From Dyella sp. SG609 (GTDB taxonomy: Bacteria > Pseudomonadota > Gammaproteobacteria > Xanthomonadales > Rhodanobacteraceae): 64,000 nt of DNA. A program made the position numbers and the translations under genes. Positions 1 through 9,258 of the stretch are shown here, piece by piece. The notes beneath the pieces were generated by a model. That model was not told where the DNA came from. It was given only the letters and a program-made list of their open reading frames with translations, and did not search any database. The number at the start of each line of letters is the position of its first letter. Position 1 is the first letter of the stretch. The stretch is taken from assembly GCF_012275375.1 (NCBI RefSeq), contig NZ_JAAZQJ010000009.1:167103-231102 (forward strand), in the 5' to 3' direction.

Positions 1-1387
1 GATGGTGGTGCTGTGCGGCTGCGACAAGACCATCCCCGCCGCTGCCATGGCCATGGCGCGCCTGGATATCCCGGCGGTGGCGCTGTACGGCGGCACCATC
101 GCGCACGGCACGCACGACCAGCACCCGATCACCATCCAGCAGGTGTTCGAAGCGGTCGGCGCGCACGGCGCGGGCAAGATCGACGACGCCGAACTGGCCT
201 CGGTCGAGCGCGACGCCTGCCCCGGCGCCGGCGCCTGCGGCGGCCAGTTCACCGCCAACACCATGGCCATGGTGCTGACCACGCTGGGCCTGTCGCCGAT
301 GGGCTTCAACGACATTCCCGCCACGCATCCGGCCAAGGCCGCCGCCGCGCGCCGCTGCGGCGAGCTGGTGATGGACTGCCTGCGCGAGCAGCGCACGCCG
401 CGCGGCTTGATCAACCGCACTTCGCTGCGCAATGCCGCGCGCATGGTCGCCGCCACCGCAGGCTCCACCAATGCGGTGCTGCATCTGCTGGCGATCGCGC
501 GCGAGGCCGGCGCACCATGGACGCTGGAGGATTTCGAGCCGGCCTCCGTGCATACGCCGGTGATCGCCGACCTGCTGCCCGGCGGCCGCTACACCGCGGT
601 GGAAATGTTCGGCGCCGGCGGCGCCGCGCGCGTGGCGCAGGAACTGATCGCCGCGGACATGCTGGAAGACGCCCCCACCGTCACCGGCCGCAGCCTGTTC
701 GAGGAAGCCGCGGCGGCGCCGCGCGCGGCGGAGCAGGACGTGATCCTGCCGGTCGCCCGGCCGCTCAAGCCGCGCGGCGGCTATTCCATCCTGTACGGCA
801 ACCTCGCGCCGGAAGGCTGCATCCTGAAGATTCCCGGTAAGAGCGGTGCCGGCAAGGGCGCCACGCATTTCGAAGGCACCGCCCGCGTGTTCGAGAGCGA
901 GGAGCAGGCCTTCGCCGCCGTGCAGCAAGGCCGCATCGCCAAGGGCGACGTGATCGTGATCCGCAACGAAGGCCCGGCAGGCGGCCCCGGCATGCGCGAG
1001 ATGCTCGGCGTCACCGCCGCGCTGATCGGCCGCGGCCTGGGCGACGACGTGGCGCTGATCACCGACGGCCGCTTCTCCGGCGCCACCCACGGTTTCATGG
1101 TCGGCCACATGGCGCCCGAAGCCGTGCGCGGCGGCCCGATCGCGCTGCTGCGCGACGGCGACCGCATCCGCATCGACGCCGGCCTGCGCGCCATCGAAAC
1201 CGACGCGGACCTGGCCGAACGCCGCAAGCACTGGACCGCACCCGCACCGAAAGTCACCACCGGCGCCCTGGCCAAGTACGCGCGCCTGGTCGGTTCCGCC
1301 TCCGACGGCGCCAACACCCATCCGAACACCGCTGTCTCCACCCCCACACACGTTCAAGTCACCGCTACCGAAGGAGTCACCGCATGA
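1..1387 (+). CDS. ilvD: Dihydroxy-acid dehydratase IlvD, 5'-truncated by the window edge
   Basis: Dihydroxy-acid dehydratase converts 2,3-dihydroxy-3-methylvalerate and dihydroxyisovalerate to the keto-acid precursors of isoleucine and valine. Only the last 461 residues are present; family members are about 560-620 residues, so the N-terminus lies left of the window. The visible Fe-S ligand regions are LCGCDK near the first residues and [11 protein letters not shown] around residue 69. The C-terminal domain shows [19 protein letters not shown], a family signature. The stop codon overlaps the ilvC start by four bases (ATGA), so the two are probably translationally coupled. The last 25 or so residues are rich in Thr, Asn and Pro and look like a poorly conserved tail. 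Family assignment is certain from the sequence. Confidence 0.97.
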   Translation, partial: MVVLCGCDKTIPAAAMAMARLDIPAVALYGGTIAHGTHDQHPITIQQVFEAVGAHGAGKIDDAELASVERDACPGAGACGGQFTANTMAMVLTTLGLSPMGFNDIPATHPAKAAAARRCGELVMDCLREQRTPRGLINRTSLRNAARMVAATAGSTNAVLHLLAIAREAGAPWTLEDFEPASVHTPVIADLLPGGRYTAVEMFGAGGAARVAQELIAADMLEDAPTVTGRSLFEEAAAAPRAAEQDVILPVARPLKPRGGYSILYGNLAPEGCILKIPGKSGAGKGATHFEGTARVFESEEQAFAAVQQGRIAKGDVIVIRNEGPAGGPGMREMLGVTAALIGRGLGDDVALITDGRFSGATHGFMVGHMAPEAVRGGPIALLRDGDRIRIDAGLRAIETDADLAERRKHWTAPAPKVTTGALAKYARLVGSASDGANTHPNTAVSTPTHVQVTATEGVTA

Positions 1388-2412
1388 GCAGCACCACTTC
1401 CAACCCGACGCTGGCCAACGCCCGCATCGCCGTGCTCGGCTACGGCAGCCAGGGCCGCGCGCACGCCCTCAACCTGCGCGACTCCGGCCTCGACGTCGTG
1501 GTCGGCCTGCGCAAGGGCGGCCCCTCGTGGGAGCGCGCCACCGCCGAAGGCTTCAAGGTGGCCGAGCCGGGCGACGCCGTGCGCGGCGCCGACCTGGTCG
1601 CGGTGCTGACGCCCGACATGGTGCAGCCGGCGCTGTACAAGGAATCGATCGAGCCGAACATCAAGGCCGGCGCGGCCCTGCTGTTCGCGCACGGCTTCAA
1701 CGTGCACTTCAAGCAGATCGCCCCGCGCGAGGACATCGACGTGATCCTGGTCGCGCCCAAGGGCCCGGGCGCGCTGGTGCGCCGTGAATACGAGATCGGC
1801 CGCGGCGTACCCAGCATCTGGGCGATCCACCAGGACGTCACCGGCGAGGCCGAAGCCAAGGCCAAGGCCTATGCCGACGGCATCGGCGGCGGCCGCGCCC
1901 TGCTGATCAAGACCGACTTCAAGGAAGAGACCGAGACGGATCTGTTCGGCGAGCAGGCCGTGCTGTGCGGCGGCGCCAGCTCGCTGGTGCAGGCCGGCTT
2001 CGAGACCCTGGTGGAAGCCGGCTACCAGCCGGAGATCGCCTACTACGAAGTGCTGCACGAGCTGAAGCTGATCGTGGACCTGTTCTACGAAGGCGGCATC
2101 GCGCGCATGCTGGAATTCGTCTCCGAGACCGCGCAGTACGGCGACTACGTCAGCGGCCCGCGCGTGATCGACGCCGGCACCAAGGCGCGCATGAAGGACG
2201 TGCTCACCGACATCCAGGACGGCACCTTCGCGCGCAACTGGATCGCCGAGTACCAGGCCGGCCTGCCCAACTACAAGCGCTTCAAGCAGGCGGACCTGGA
2301 GCATCCGATCGAGCAGGTCGGCGCCAAGCTGCGCGCGCGCATGTCCTGGCTGCAGGCCGGCGCCGCCGCGGCCGGCAAGCCCGCCGCCGAGCCGCTGAAG
2401 AAAACCGGCTGA
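1384..2412 (+). CDS. ilvC: Ketol-acid reductoisomerase (class I, NADPH-type)
   Basis: IlvC isomerises and reduces acetolactate or acetohydroxybutyrate to the dihydroxy acids used by IlvD. The 342-residue product has the short class I length. The Rossmann motif [17 protein letters not shown] lies at residues 19-35, [18 protein letters not shown] is near residue 122, and the metal-binding C-terminal knotted domain includes [22 protein letters not shown] and [12 protein letters not shown]. The start ATG overlaps the ilvD stop. It is followed by a strong hairpin with a T-run before ilvG. The cytosolic role and pathway position are standard for the family. Confidence 0.98.
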   Translation: MSSTTSNPTLANARIAVLGYGSQGRAHALNLRDSGLDVVVGLRKGGPSWERATAEGFKVAEPGDAVRGADLVAVLTPDMVQPALYKESIEPNIKAGAALLFAHGFNVHFKQIAPREDIDVILVAPKGPGALVRREYEIGRGVPSIWAIHQDVTGEAEAKAKAYADGIGGGRALLIKTDFKEETETDLFGEQAVLCGGASSLVQAGFETLVEAGYQPEIAYYEVLHELKLIVDLFYEGGIARMLEFVSETAQYGDYVSGPRVIDAGTKARMKDVLTDIQDGTFARNWIAEYQAGLPNYKRFKQADLEHPIEQVGAKLRARMSWLQAGAAAAGKPAAEPLKKTG

Positions 2413-2421
2413 GCCACCCCG

Positions 2422-2448
2422 CCCCTCGCCGCGACGGCGAGGGGTTTT
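2422..2448 (+). terminator. Hairpin with T-run between ilvC and ilvG (internal terminator or attenuator)
   Basis: A 9-bp GC-rich stem (2422-2430 with 2436-2444, five-base loop) is followed directly by TTTT. It is a typical intrinsic terminator, yet it lies inside what looks like a single ilv operon. It may reduce readthrough into ilvG or act as a processing or stability element for the ilvDC part of the transcript. Confidence 0.7.
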
Positions 2449-2474
2449 CATTTGCCATGAGGATTCGCGACACC

Positions 2475-4352
2475 ATGAACGCCCTGCTGCCGGACATCGC
2501 CGACGCCACGCACGCCGACGACGCCACCCATCCCCTCAACGCGCTGCGCATGAGCGGCGCCGAGGTGGTGGTCCAGGTCCTGGCCGACGAGGGCGTGGAC
2601 GTGCTGTTCGGCTACTCCGGCGGCGCCATCCTGCCGGTGTACGACGCGGTGTTCCGCTACAACGCCACGCATATCGGACCCAGCGGCGGCGAACCGATGC
2701 CGCTGATCGTGCCGGCCAACGAGCAGGGCGCGGGCTTCATGGCCGCCGGCTATGCGCGCGCTTCGGGCAAGGTGGGCGTGGCTATCGTCACCTCCGGCCC
2801 CGGCGCCACCAATATGGTGACGCCGGTGCGCGACTCGATGTCCGATTCGGTGCCGATGGTGGTGCTGTGCGGCCAGGTGCCGACCACCGCGATCGGCTCC
2901 GATGCATTTCAGGAAGCGCCGATCGCCAACATCATGAGCGCCTGCGCCAAGCACGTGTTCCTGGTCACCGACGCCGAAAAACTCGAAGCCACCCTGCGCA
3001 CCGCCTTCGAGATCGCGCGCAGCGGCCGCCCGGGGCCGGTGGTGGTGGATATCCCGAAAGACGTGCAGAACACCTTGCTGCCCTTCCACGGCGAAGGCCT
3101 GCTGCCGATGCCGGGCTATCGCGCGCGGCTGGAACGGCTGGAGCAGTCGGTGCTGGACGACGCGCAGTGCGCGGCCTTCTTCGAAGCGCTGGCGCAGTCG
3201 AAGCGTCCGCTGATCTATGCCGGCGGCGGCACCATCGCCTCCGGTGCTTCCGCCGAGCTGCGCGCCTTCGTGGCCGACTACGGCCTGCCCGTCACCACCA
3301 CCCTGATGGGCATCGGCGCCTACGACACCACCGAGCCGCTGGCCTTGCACATGCTGGGCATGCACGGCACGGCCTATGCCAACTACGCGGTGGAGGATTG
3401 CGACTTCCTGTTCACCATGGGCGCGCGCTTCGACGACCGCGTGGCCGGCGTGCCGGACAAGTTCGCGCCGCAGGCGAAGTTCATCGCGCAGATCGACATC
3501 GACCCGGCCGAGATCGGCAAGGTCAAGACGGTCCACTGGCACCACACCGGCGACCTCTCCCGCACGCTGGCGCAGCTGCGCGCCTGGGGCGAGCGCCACG
3601 GCTGGCGCGAGAAGCTGTCCGAACGCTACGCACCGTGGCATCGCCACGTGGCGGACCTGAAACACACGCACGCGCTGGACTACGACCGCGCCAGCCCGCT
3701 GATCCAACCCTATGCGGTGATCGAAGAGATCAACCGCCACACCCGGGGCCACGCGGTGATCAGCACCGGCGTCGGCCAGCACCAGATGTGGGCGGCGCAG
3801 TATTTCGATTTCCGCGAGCCGCGCCATTGGCTGAGCTCCGGCTCGATGGGCACCATGGGCTTCGGCCTGCCCGCGGCGATCGGCGCGCAGTTCGCGCGGC
3901 CCGGCGCGGTGGTGATCGATATCGACGGCGACGCCAGCATCCGCATGAACCTGGGCGAGCTGGAGACCGTCACCACCTACGGCCTGCCGGTGAAGGTGGT
4001 GGTGCTCAACAATATCGGCGACGGCATGGTGCGGCAGTGGCAGAAGCTGTTCTTCCGCGGCCGCTTCGCCTCCTCCGACAAGAGCCTGCACCGCAAGGAC
4101 TTCATCAAGGCCGCGCAGGCCGACGGCTTCGAATGGGCGCGCCGCCTGGAGCGCAAGGAGGAACTGGCCGCCACCATCGCCGACTTCCTCGCCCACCCGG
4201 GCCCGGCCTTCCTGGAAGTGATGATCGACCCCGATGCCGGCGTGTATCCGATGGTCGGCCCCGGCGCCACCTACGCGCAGATGATCACCGGCGACCACAT
4301 CGCCTCGCGCCAGTCGGTGCAGGCCGACGGCGCCGCCAGCGACATGTTCTGA
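2475..4352 (+). CDS. ilvG: Acetolactate synthase large (catalytic) subunit
   Basis: This is a ThDP-dependent acetohydroxyacid synthase making acetolactate from pyruvate (or acetohydroxybutyrate with 2-ketobutyrate). Motifs in order are FGYSGGAILPVYD with the nearby catalytic Glu in VPANEQGAGFMAAGYAR, SGPGATNMVTPVRD, the central FAD/dehydrogenase-like domain (TMGARFDDRVAG) and the ThDP motif GDASIRMNLGELETV. I chose the ATG at 2475 because a GAGGA sequence lies 11 bases upstream; an in-frame ATG at 2457 is the alternative. The product is 625 residues, longer than the usual 550-580, owing to an N-terminal extension of about 25 residues and a short insert around HIGPSGGEPMP. It is followed at 10 bases by the ACT-domain small subunit. 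Confidence 0.96.
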   Translation: MNALLPDIADATHADDATHPLNALRMSGAEVVVQVLADEGVDVLFGYSGGAILPVYDAVFRYNATHIGPSGGEPMPLIVPANEQGAGFMAAGYARASGKVGVAIVTSGPGATNMVTPVRDSMSDSVPMVVLCGQVPTTAIGSDAFQEAPIANIMSACAKHVFLVTDAEKLEATLRTAFEIARSGRPGPVVVDIPKDVQNTLLPFHGEGLLPMPGYRARLERLEQSVLDDAQCAAFFEALAQSKRPLIYAGGGTIASGASAELRAFVADYGLPVTTTLMGIGAYDTTEPLALHMLGMHGTAYANYAVEDCDFLFTMGARFDDRVAGVPDKFAPQAKFIAQIDIDPAEIGKVKTVHWHHTGDLSRTLAQLRAWGERHGWREKLSERYAPWHRHVADLKHTHALDYDRASPLIQPYAVIEEINRHTRGHAVISTGVGQHQMWAAQYFDFREPRHWLSSGSMGTMGFGLPAAIGAQFARPGAVVIDIDGDASIRMNLGELETVTTYGLPVKVVVLNNIGDGMVRQWQKLFFRGRFASSDKSLHRKDFIKAAQADGFEWARRLERKEELAATIADFLAHPGPAFLEVMIDPDAGVYPMVGPGATYAQMITGDHIASRQSVQADGAASDMF

Positions 4353-4362
4353 CGAGATACTC

Positions 4363-4611
4363 ATGAAACACACGCTTTCCATCCTGCTGCAGAACGAGGC
4401 CGGCGCCCTGGTGCGCGTGGCCGGACTGTTTTCCGCGCGCGGCTTCAATATCGATTCGCTCACCGTGGCCGCCACGCAGGACCCGGCCGTCTCGCAGCTC
4501 ACCCTGGTGATGCACGGCGCCGACGAGGCGGTGGACCAGCTGATCAAGCAGGCGCGCAAGCTGGTGGACGTGATCGAAGTCAGCCATCCCGCCGCGGAAG
4601 CCCTGCAGTGA
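4363..4611 (+). CDS. ilvM: Acetolactate synthase small (regulatory) subunit, single ACT domain
   Basis: This 82-residue protein is one ACT domain. The N-terminal beta strand reads TLSILLQNEAGALVRVAGLF, followed by RGFNIDSLTVA, the pattern of the IlvM/IlvH N-terminal half. It would bind the upstream catalytic subunit and stabilise or modulate it. At 82 residues it has the short IlvM size and lacks the C-terminal domain of IlvH, so strong valine feedback inhibition is less certain. Its stop overlaps the GTG start of ilvA by four bases (GTGA). Confidence 0.93.
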   Translation: MKHTLSILLQNEAGALVRVAGLFSARGFNIDSLTVAATQDPAVSQLTLVMHGADEAVDQLIKQARKLVDVIEVSHPAAEALQ

Positions 4612-6191
4612 ACGCGGTGGCCGCCGACCGGCCGCCGGCGGAAGACGCGGACCACGACCTGCTGCGGCGCACGCTCGCTTCGCGCGTCTACGAAGTGGCG
4701 CGCGAATCCGCGCTGGAAGCAGCGCCGCTGCTGTCCGAGCGCATCGGCCAGCAGGTGCTGCTCAAGCGCGAAGACCAGCAGCCGGTGTTCTCCTTCAAGC
4801 TGCGCGGCGCCTACAACAAGATGGTGGGCCTGGATGCCGCGCAGCGCGCGCGCGGCGTGATCGCCGCTTCCGCCGGCAACCATGCGCAGGGCGTGGCCCT
4901 GGCCGCGGCGAAGCTCGGCCTGCGCGCGGTGATCGTGATGCCGGTGACCGCGCCGCAGGTAAAGATCGACGCGGTGCGCCGCCTCGGCGGCAGCTGGGTG
5001 GAAGTGGTGCTGGCCGGCGATTCCTACAGCGACGCGCAGGCCGAAGCCGCGCGCCTGGAACAACAGCACGGCTACACCTTCGTGCATCCCTTCGACGACC
5101 CGGCCGTGATCGCCGGCCAGGCCACCGTGGGCATGGAGATCCTGCGCCAGCATCCGGGCCCGCTGCATGCCGTGTTCGTGCCGGTGGGCGGTGGCGGCCT
5201 GCTGGCCGGCGTGGCGGCGTACATCAAGGCGCTGCGGCCCGAAGTGAAGGTGATCGGCGTGCAGACGGTCGATTCCGACGCCATGGCGCAGTCGCTGGAA
5301 CAGGGCGAGCGCGTGACGCTGGACGAAGTCGGCCTGTTCGCCGACGGCACCGCGGTCAAGCGCGTGGGCGCGGAAACCTTCGCGCTGTGCCAGCGCCACG
5401 TGGACGCCATGCTGCGCGTCGACACCGACGCCATCTGCGCGGCGATCCGCGACGTGTTCCAGGAAACCCGCTGCGTGCCGGAACCCTCCGGCGCGCTCGC
5501 CCTGGCGGGCCTCAAGCAATACGCCGCCATGCACGATCTGCACAACGCCACCCTGGTCGCCATCGTCTCCGGCGCCAACCTCAACTTCGACCGCCTGCGC
5601 TTCGTCGCCGAGCGCGCCGAAGTGGGCGAGCAGCGCGAGGCGGTGTTCGCCGTCACCATTCCGGAAGAACGCGGCAGCTTCCGCCGCTTCTGCGCCACGC
5701 TGGGCCAGCGTTCGATCACCGAGTTCAACTACCGCATCGGCGATGCGGCGAACGCGCATATCTTCGTCGGCATCCAGATCCGCCAGCGCGACGAGCGCGA
5801 GGCGCTGACCGCCGCCTTCGCCGCCGAAGGCTTCGGCGTGCTCGACCTGACCGACGACGAACTGGCCAAGCTGCACCTGCGCCACATGATCGGCGGCAGC
5901 TCGCCGCTGGCGCGCGATGAATTGCTGTACCGCTTCGAGTTCCCCGAACGCCCGGGTGCGCTCACGCGTTTCCTCGGCCATATGCATCCGGACTGGAACA
6001 TCAGCCTGTTCCATTACCGCAATCACGGTGCGGATTACGGCCGCATCCTGGTCGGCATCCAGGTGCCGGCGGATGAGCGGGCGATGTTCCAGCAGTTCCT
6101 GGCCCAGTTGGGTTACCCCTGCCGCGACGAGAGCGGCAACCCCGCGTATCGGCTGTTGCTGCGCGACGCGACGCATCCGGCCGCGGCATAA
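4608..6191 (+). CDS. ilvA: Threonine ammonia-lyase (threonine dehydratase), biosynthetic type
   Basis: IlvA deaminates threonine to 2-ketobutyrate, the committed step to isoleucine. The PLP lysine lies in FSFKLRGAYNKM (about residue 63). SAGNHAQGVALAA and the glycine-rich GGGGLLAG phosphate-binding loop follow. The last 180 residues form two ACT-like regulatory domains (EERGSFRRFCATLG and EFPERPGALTRFLG), typical of the isoleucine-inhibited enzyme; the 527-residue length fits this form. The start codon is GTG overlapping the ilvM stop, giving tight coupling. In related Xanthomonadaceae leuA often follows, but here the operon ends with ilvA. Confidence 0.97.
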   Translation: MNAVAADRPPAEDADHDLLRRTLASRVYEVARESALEAAPLLSERIGQQVLLKREDQQPVFSFKLRGAYNKMVGLDAAQRARGVIAASAGNHAQGVALAAAKLGLRAVIVMPVTAPQVKIDAVRRLGGSWVEVVLAGDSYSDAQAEAARLEQQHGYTFVHPFDDPAVIAGQATVGMEILRQHPGPLHAVFVPVGGGGLLAGVAAYIKALRPEVKVIGVQTVDSDAMAQSLEQGERVTLDEVGLFADGTAVKRVGAETFALCQRHVDAMLRVDTDAICAAIRDVFQETRCVPEPSGALALAGLKQYAAMHDLHNATLVAIVSGANLNFDRLRFVAERAEVGEQREAVFAVTIPEERGSFRRFCATLGQRSITEFNYRIGDAANAHIFVGIQIRQRDEREALTAAFAAEGFGVLDLTDDELAKLHLRHMIGGSSPLARDELLYRFEFPERPGALTRFLGHMHPDWNISLFHYRNHGADYGRILVGIQVPADERAMFQQFLAQLGYPCRDESGNPAYRLLLRDATHPAAA

Positions 6192-6351
6192 ACCCGAGTT
6201 TTTCGTCCTCGCGCCGGTCACCCGGATACCGGCATGCATGCCGGACATCGGTCTTGGTGTCTCCCTGTCGCCCGATACACGGCAAGGCGGGTTCGCCGTC
6301 ATCTGATATCGGCGAGGCCGCTCCCGCCTCGTCTCGATACGGGGAACTCCC

Positions 6352-8325
6352 ATGCCAAGAATCGATGCCCTTGCGCTCGCGCTGCTGGTCTCCACGGCGC
6401 TCGGCGGCACTGCTCACGCCCAGCAGCTGCGCGGCGACAACGCGCCGCCTGGACTGTCCGCGCTGGAACGCTCCACCGGCACCAATGCCAAGCTCGACAA
6501 CGCGCTGCTGCGCATCAAGCGGCAAGCTGCGGCCCTGACTTCCACCGGCCGCTCGGCCACCGCACGGCCGGCCAGCGCAGAACCCCATGTCACGGTCGAC
6601 ATCGTGGCGAAGGGCGACGTGGCCGCCGTGCGTACGCAGCTGGAAGCGCTGGGCTTCGAAACCGGCGCCGTCTACCGCAACGACATCGGCGGACGCCTGC
6701 CCGTTTCGAAGATCGACCAGGCAGCGGCGCTCCCCGGCGTGCTGACCATCAGCGTGCCGGAGAAGCGCACCCGCGCCGGCCTGGTGAACTCACAGGGAGA
6801 CTCCGCGCAGCGCAGCAAGGCATTGCGCGAAACCGGGCGGATCCGCCTGGCAGCCGCAGACGCCGCCGCGCTCACGGCCATAGACGGCAGCGGCCTGACC
6901 ATCGGCGTGATTTCTGACAGTTTCGACTGCCAGGCCGGCCAGGCCGAAGACATCGCCAACGGCGACCTGCCCGCGCGTATCACCGTAGTCAAGGAGTCGA
7001 GCGACTGCCTCGGTTCCGGCTCGGACGAAGGCCGCGCGATGGCGCAGATCATCCACGACGTGGCGCCCGGCGCGAGCATCGCTTTCTATTCGCCCGACAC
7101 GCTGGCCGACTTCGCCCGGGGCATCAAGACGCTGGCCTTGCCCACCGACCAGACCGATGAGCATGGCCGCCGCGGCGCCGGTGCGCGGATCATCGTCGAC
7201 GACCTGGGCTTCTTTAACGAGCCGCTCTACCAGACCGGCCTTGCCGGCGCCGCCATCGACGAGGTCGTCCGCACGCATGGCGCCGCTTATTTCACCGCCG
7301 GCGGCAACGACGCCAACCGCGGCCGGGCTGCGTACGACAACAACCACGCCAGCTTCGCCAGCGTCGCCGTTCAGCGCGGCGATGGCGGCTTACGTGCGCC
7401 GCTCAACCTCGGCGAACGCCTGCTCGACTTCGATCCGGGCAGCGCCACCACGCTGGAGAACCTGCCCATCACCGTCAGAGCGAGCTCGACCACCATCATC
7501 GGCGTGTACTGGGATCAGCCCATGACCTCGCCCAATGCCAGCAGCTCGCTCAACCTCTGCCTCGGCGACCAGCGGGGCAAACCGATCCGGGCCGGCCTGT
7601 GCACGGGCCGCTCCGTAATCGGCCAGCCGGCGCAGCTGCGCCTCAACATCACCAATCCGGGAGCAGCCTACCGGGGCACGCTGCGCCTGGGGCTCGCCGA
7701 CGGTCCGGCACCGGCGCGGGTGCATCTGATCGTGCTGGCCGGCGGCTCCACCATCGACAGCCACGGCACCGATACCGGCACGCTCTACGGGCATACCCTG
7801 TCGGCGAACGCCATGACCCTGGGCGCCGCCGACTATTTCCGCACGCCGTACTGCAACTCCGCCCGGCAGACGGCCATGCTGGAATCGTTTTCCTCCGCCG
7901 GCGGCACGCCGCTGCTGTTCGACAACGACGGCGCGGCATTGGCGGACGCCGCCGTCCCGCGCAAGCCGGACTTCGTCGCCCCCGATGGCGTGACCACCAC
8001 CTTCTTCGGCCAGTCCAGCGCGAACGCCGGTGCGGACGAGGCGGACGTCGCCGACTGCCGCACCTATCCGGACTATCTGTCGTACCACTTCTACGGCACC
8101 TCGGCCGCGGCCCCGCATGCCGCCGCCGTCGCCGCCCTGCTGTGGCAGGCCGAACCCACCGCCACGGTGGCCGACCTGTACCAAGCCATGCAGGCCTCGT
8201 CGCTCGACATGGCGGGCGCAGGTTTCGACCACCGCTCCGGCCACGGCTTCATCCAGGCCGACCAGGCCCTGGTCCACTTGCGCGAGAAGCTGGACGCCGC
8301 CAGCGCCGGGCAGAAGACGCCCTGA
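6352..8325 (+). CDS. Secreted S8/S53-like serine peptidase
   Basis: This is a 657-residue exported peptidase. An N-terminal signal peptide ends near AHAQ (residues 21-24). A subtilisin-fold catalytic domain starts around residue 178: the Asp region is GVISDSFD (Asp189), and the Ser loop is GTSAAAPH (Ser584). Where a classical subtilase has HGT with the catalytic His, this protein has SDEGRAMAQIIHDVAPGA, placing Glu226 at that position, followed by VDDLGFF (Asp283/Asp284). That arrangement resembles S53-like peptidases with a Ser-Glu-Asp centre. A roughly 130-residue insert (about 340-480) with beta-rich character lies before the Ser loop. Substrate is unknown. The 160 bases upstream show no convincing promoter. 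It is separate from the sigma factor that follows, with two hairpins between them. Confidence 0.85.
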   Translation: MPRIDALALALLVSTALGGTAHAQQLRGDNAPPGLSALERSTGTNAKLDNALLRIKRQAAALTSTGRSATARPASAEPHVTVDIVAKGDVAAVRTQLEALGFETGAVYRNDIGGRLPVSKIDQAAALPGVLTISVPEKRTRAGLVNSQGDSAQRSKALRETGRIRLAAADAAALTAIDGSGLTIGVISDSFDCQAGQAEDIANGDLPARITVVKESSDCLGSGSDEGRAMAQIIHDVAPGASIAFYSPDTLADFARGIKTLALPTDQTDEHGRRGAGARIIVDDLGFFNEPLYQTGLAGAAIDEVVRTHGAAYFTAGGNDANRGRAAYDNNHASFASVAVQRGDGGLRAPLNLGERLLDFDPGSATTLENLPITVRASSTTIIGVYWDQPMTSPNASSSLNLCLGDQRGKPIRAGLCTGRSVIGQPAQLRLNITNPGAAYRGTLRLGLADGPAPARVHLIVLAGGSTIDSHGTDTGTLYGHTLSANAMTLGAADYFRTPYCNSARQTAMLESFSSAGGTPLLFDNDGAALADAAVPRKPDFVAPDGVTTTFFGQSSANAGADEADVADCRTYPDYLSYHFYGTSAAAPHAAAVAALLWQAEPTATVADLYQAMQASSLDMAGAGFDHRSGHGFIQADQALVHLREKLDAASAGQKTP

Positions 8326-8338
8326 CCCCCGCCACCCG

Positions 8339-8361
8339 CCTCCCGGCATCCGCCCGGGAGG
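8339..8361 (+). terminator. Hairpin downstream of the peptidase gene
   Basis: An 8-bp stem (CCTCCCGG with CCCGGGAGG, seven-base loop) begins 13 bases after the peptidase stop. Only a short TTT follows some bases later, so it is a weak intrinsic terminator. Confidence 0.4.
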
Positions 8362-8573
8362 TAGGGGGTTTCCTCGTCCTTGCGTTTATCTCCTCAGGTG
8401 ACCGGAAAAATCCCGGTGGATTTTGCCGTAGCCGTCCGTCGCCTCCGGGCGCGGGCGGCGCGGCGCCGATTTCCCTCTGGTGCCCCCGGAGGGGAGCGCA
8501 AGACGCACGGATCGCGGATTGTGGGCCTCGTCCTCCCCTGAAACGAGGCCAAACCCTGGCAACAGGGGCTACC

Positions 8574-8609
8574 CCCCTCCCTCGTGCTTGGGCACGGGGG
8601 AGGGGTTTT
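8574..8609 (+). terminator. 14-bp hairpin plus TTTT upstream of the sigma factor gene
   Basis: A long stem pairs 8574-8587 with 8592-8605 around a four-base loop, with one G-T pair, and is followed by TTTT. It is the main structured element in the 372-base gap 8326-8697. It can terminate readthrough from the peptidase gene and insulate the sigma/anti-sigma cluster. The GC-rich palindrome is also of the kind seen as dispersed repeats elsewhere in the window. Confidence 0.6.
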
Positions 8610-8697
8610 ACCCACGCTGGCGCGGTCTCCGAGCGAGGTAGCCTTGAACAATTGCGATACTCTGGCCCTCGGGGGTTTCCGCGTACGGAATCAGGGT

Positions 8698-9258
8698 ATG
8701 GGTGGAAGTTCGGCCGACGGCGAACAGCCGGGTCGCCAGGTGGGAAATGCACTGCGTTTCGACAGCTTCGTGCGCGAGCAGCGCCAGTCCCTGCTGGCCT
8801 TCCTGCGCCGCCGCGTGTCGTCCGAAGAAGACGCGCAGGACATCGCCCAGGAAAGCCTGGTCCGCCTGATCCGCTATCGCGAACATGCCCCGGAGTCCTG
8901 GAGTTCGCTGCTGTACCGCATCGCCATCAATGCGCTGAACGACCGCGCCCGCCGCGCGCAGACGCATTACCAGCACGACCACATCAGCCTGGACGAGCAC
9001 GCGCACGGCCTGGTCTCCGACGACCAGGACCACGACCAGCGCATCGCCAACCAGCAGGAGCTCGCGCGCCTGCAGCAGGCCCTGCTCGGACTCCCCTCGC
9101 GCTGCCGCGAGATCTATCTGCTCAATCGCATCGAAGGCATGAGTTACCCGGAAATCGCAAAGCACTGCGGCATCTCGGTCAAGGCCGTGGAAAAAAACAT
9201 CAGCAAGGCGCTTGCGCTGCTGCGCAAGAAGCTGGGCGACAGGGGGCAGGCCGGATGA
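8698..9258 (+). CDS. FecI-type ECF sigma factor
   Basis: This extracytoplasmic-function sigma factor of 186 residues directs RNA polymerase to receptor genes in response to an outer-membrane signal. Sigma region 2 spans about residues 20-85 (FDSFVREQRQSLLAFLRRR, then EDAQDIAQESLVRLIRY), and region 4 about residues 125-180 (LPSRCREIYLLNRIEGMSYPE, then a helix-turn-helix GISVKAVEKNISKAL). The reading frame is open upstream to 8584, but that stretch overlaps a terminator hairpin and reads as non-coding; the ATG at 8698 starts just before the conserved domain. Its stop overlaps the FecR start by four bases (ATGA). With the FecR and STN-receptor genes it forms a classical cell-surface signalling module. 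Confidence 0.92.
   Translation: MGGSSADGEQPGRQVGNALRFDSFVREQRQSLLAFLRRRVSSEEDAQDIAQESLVRLIRYREHAPESWSSLLYRIAINALNDRARRAQTHYQHDHISLDEHAHGLVSDDQDHDQRIANQQELARLQQALLGLPSRCREIYLLNRIEGMSYPEIAKHCGISVKAVEKNISKALALLRKKLGDRGQAG

Noticed and set aside
2448..6410. 1320-residue open frame on the minus strand
   Set aside because: It lies opposite ilvG, ilvM and ilvA, which have clear motifs. The translation is low-complexity (His, Arg, Ala, Gly), as expected from a GC-rich shadow frame.
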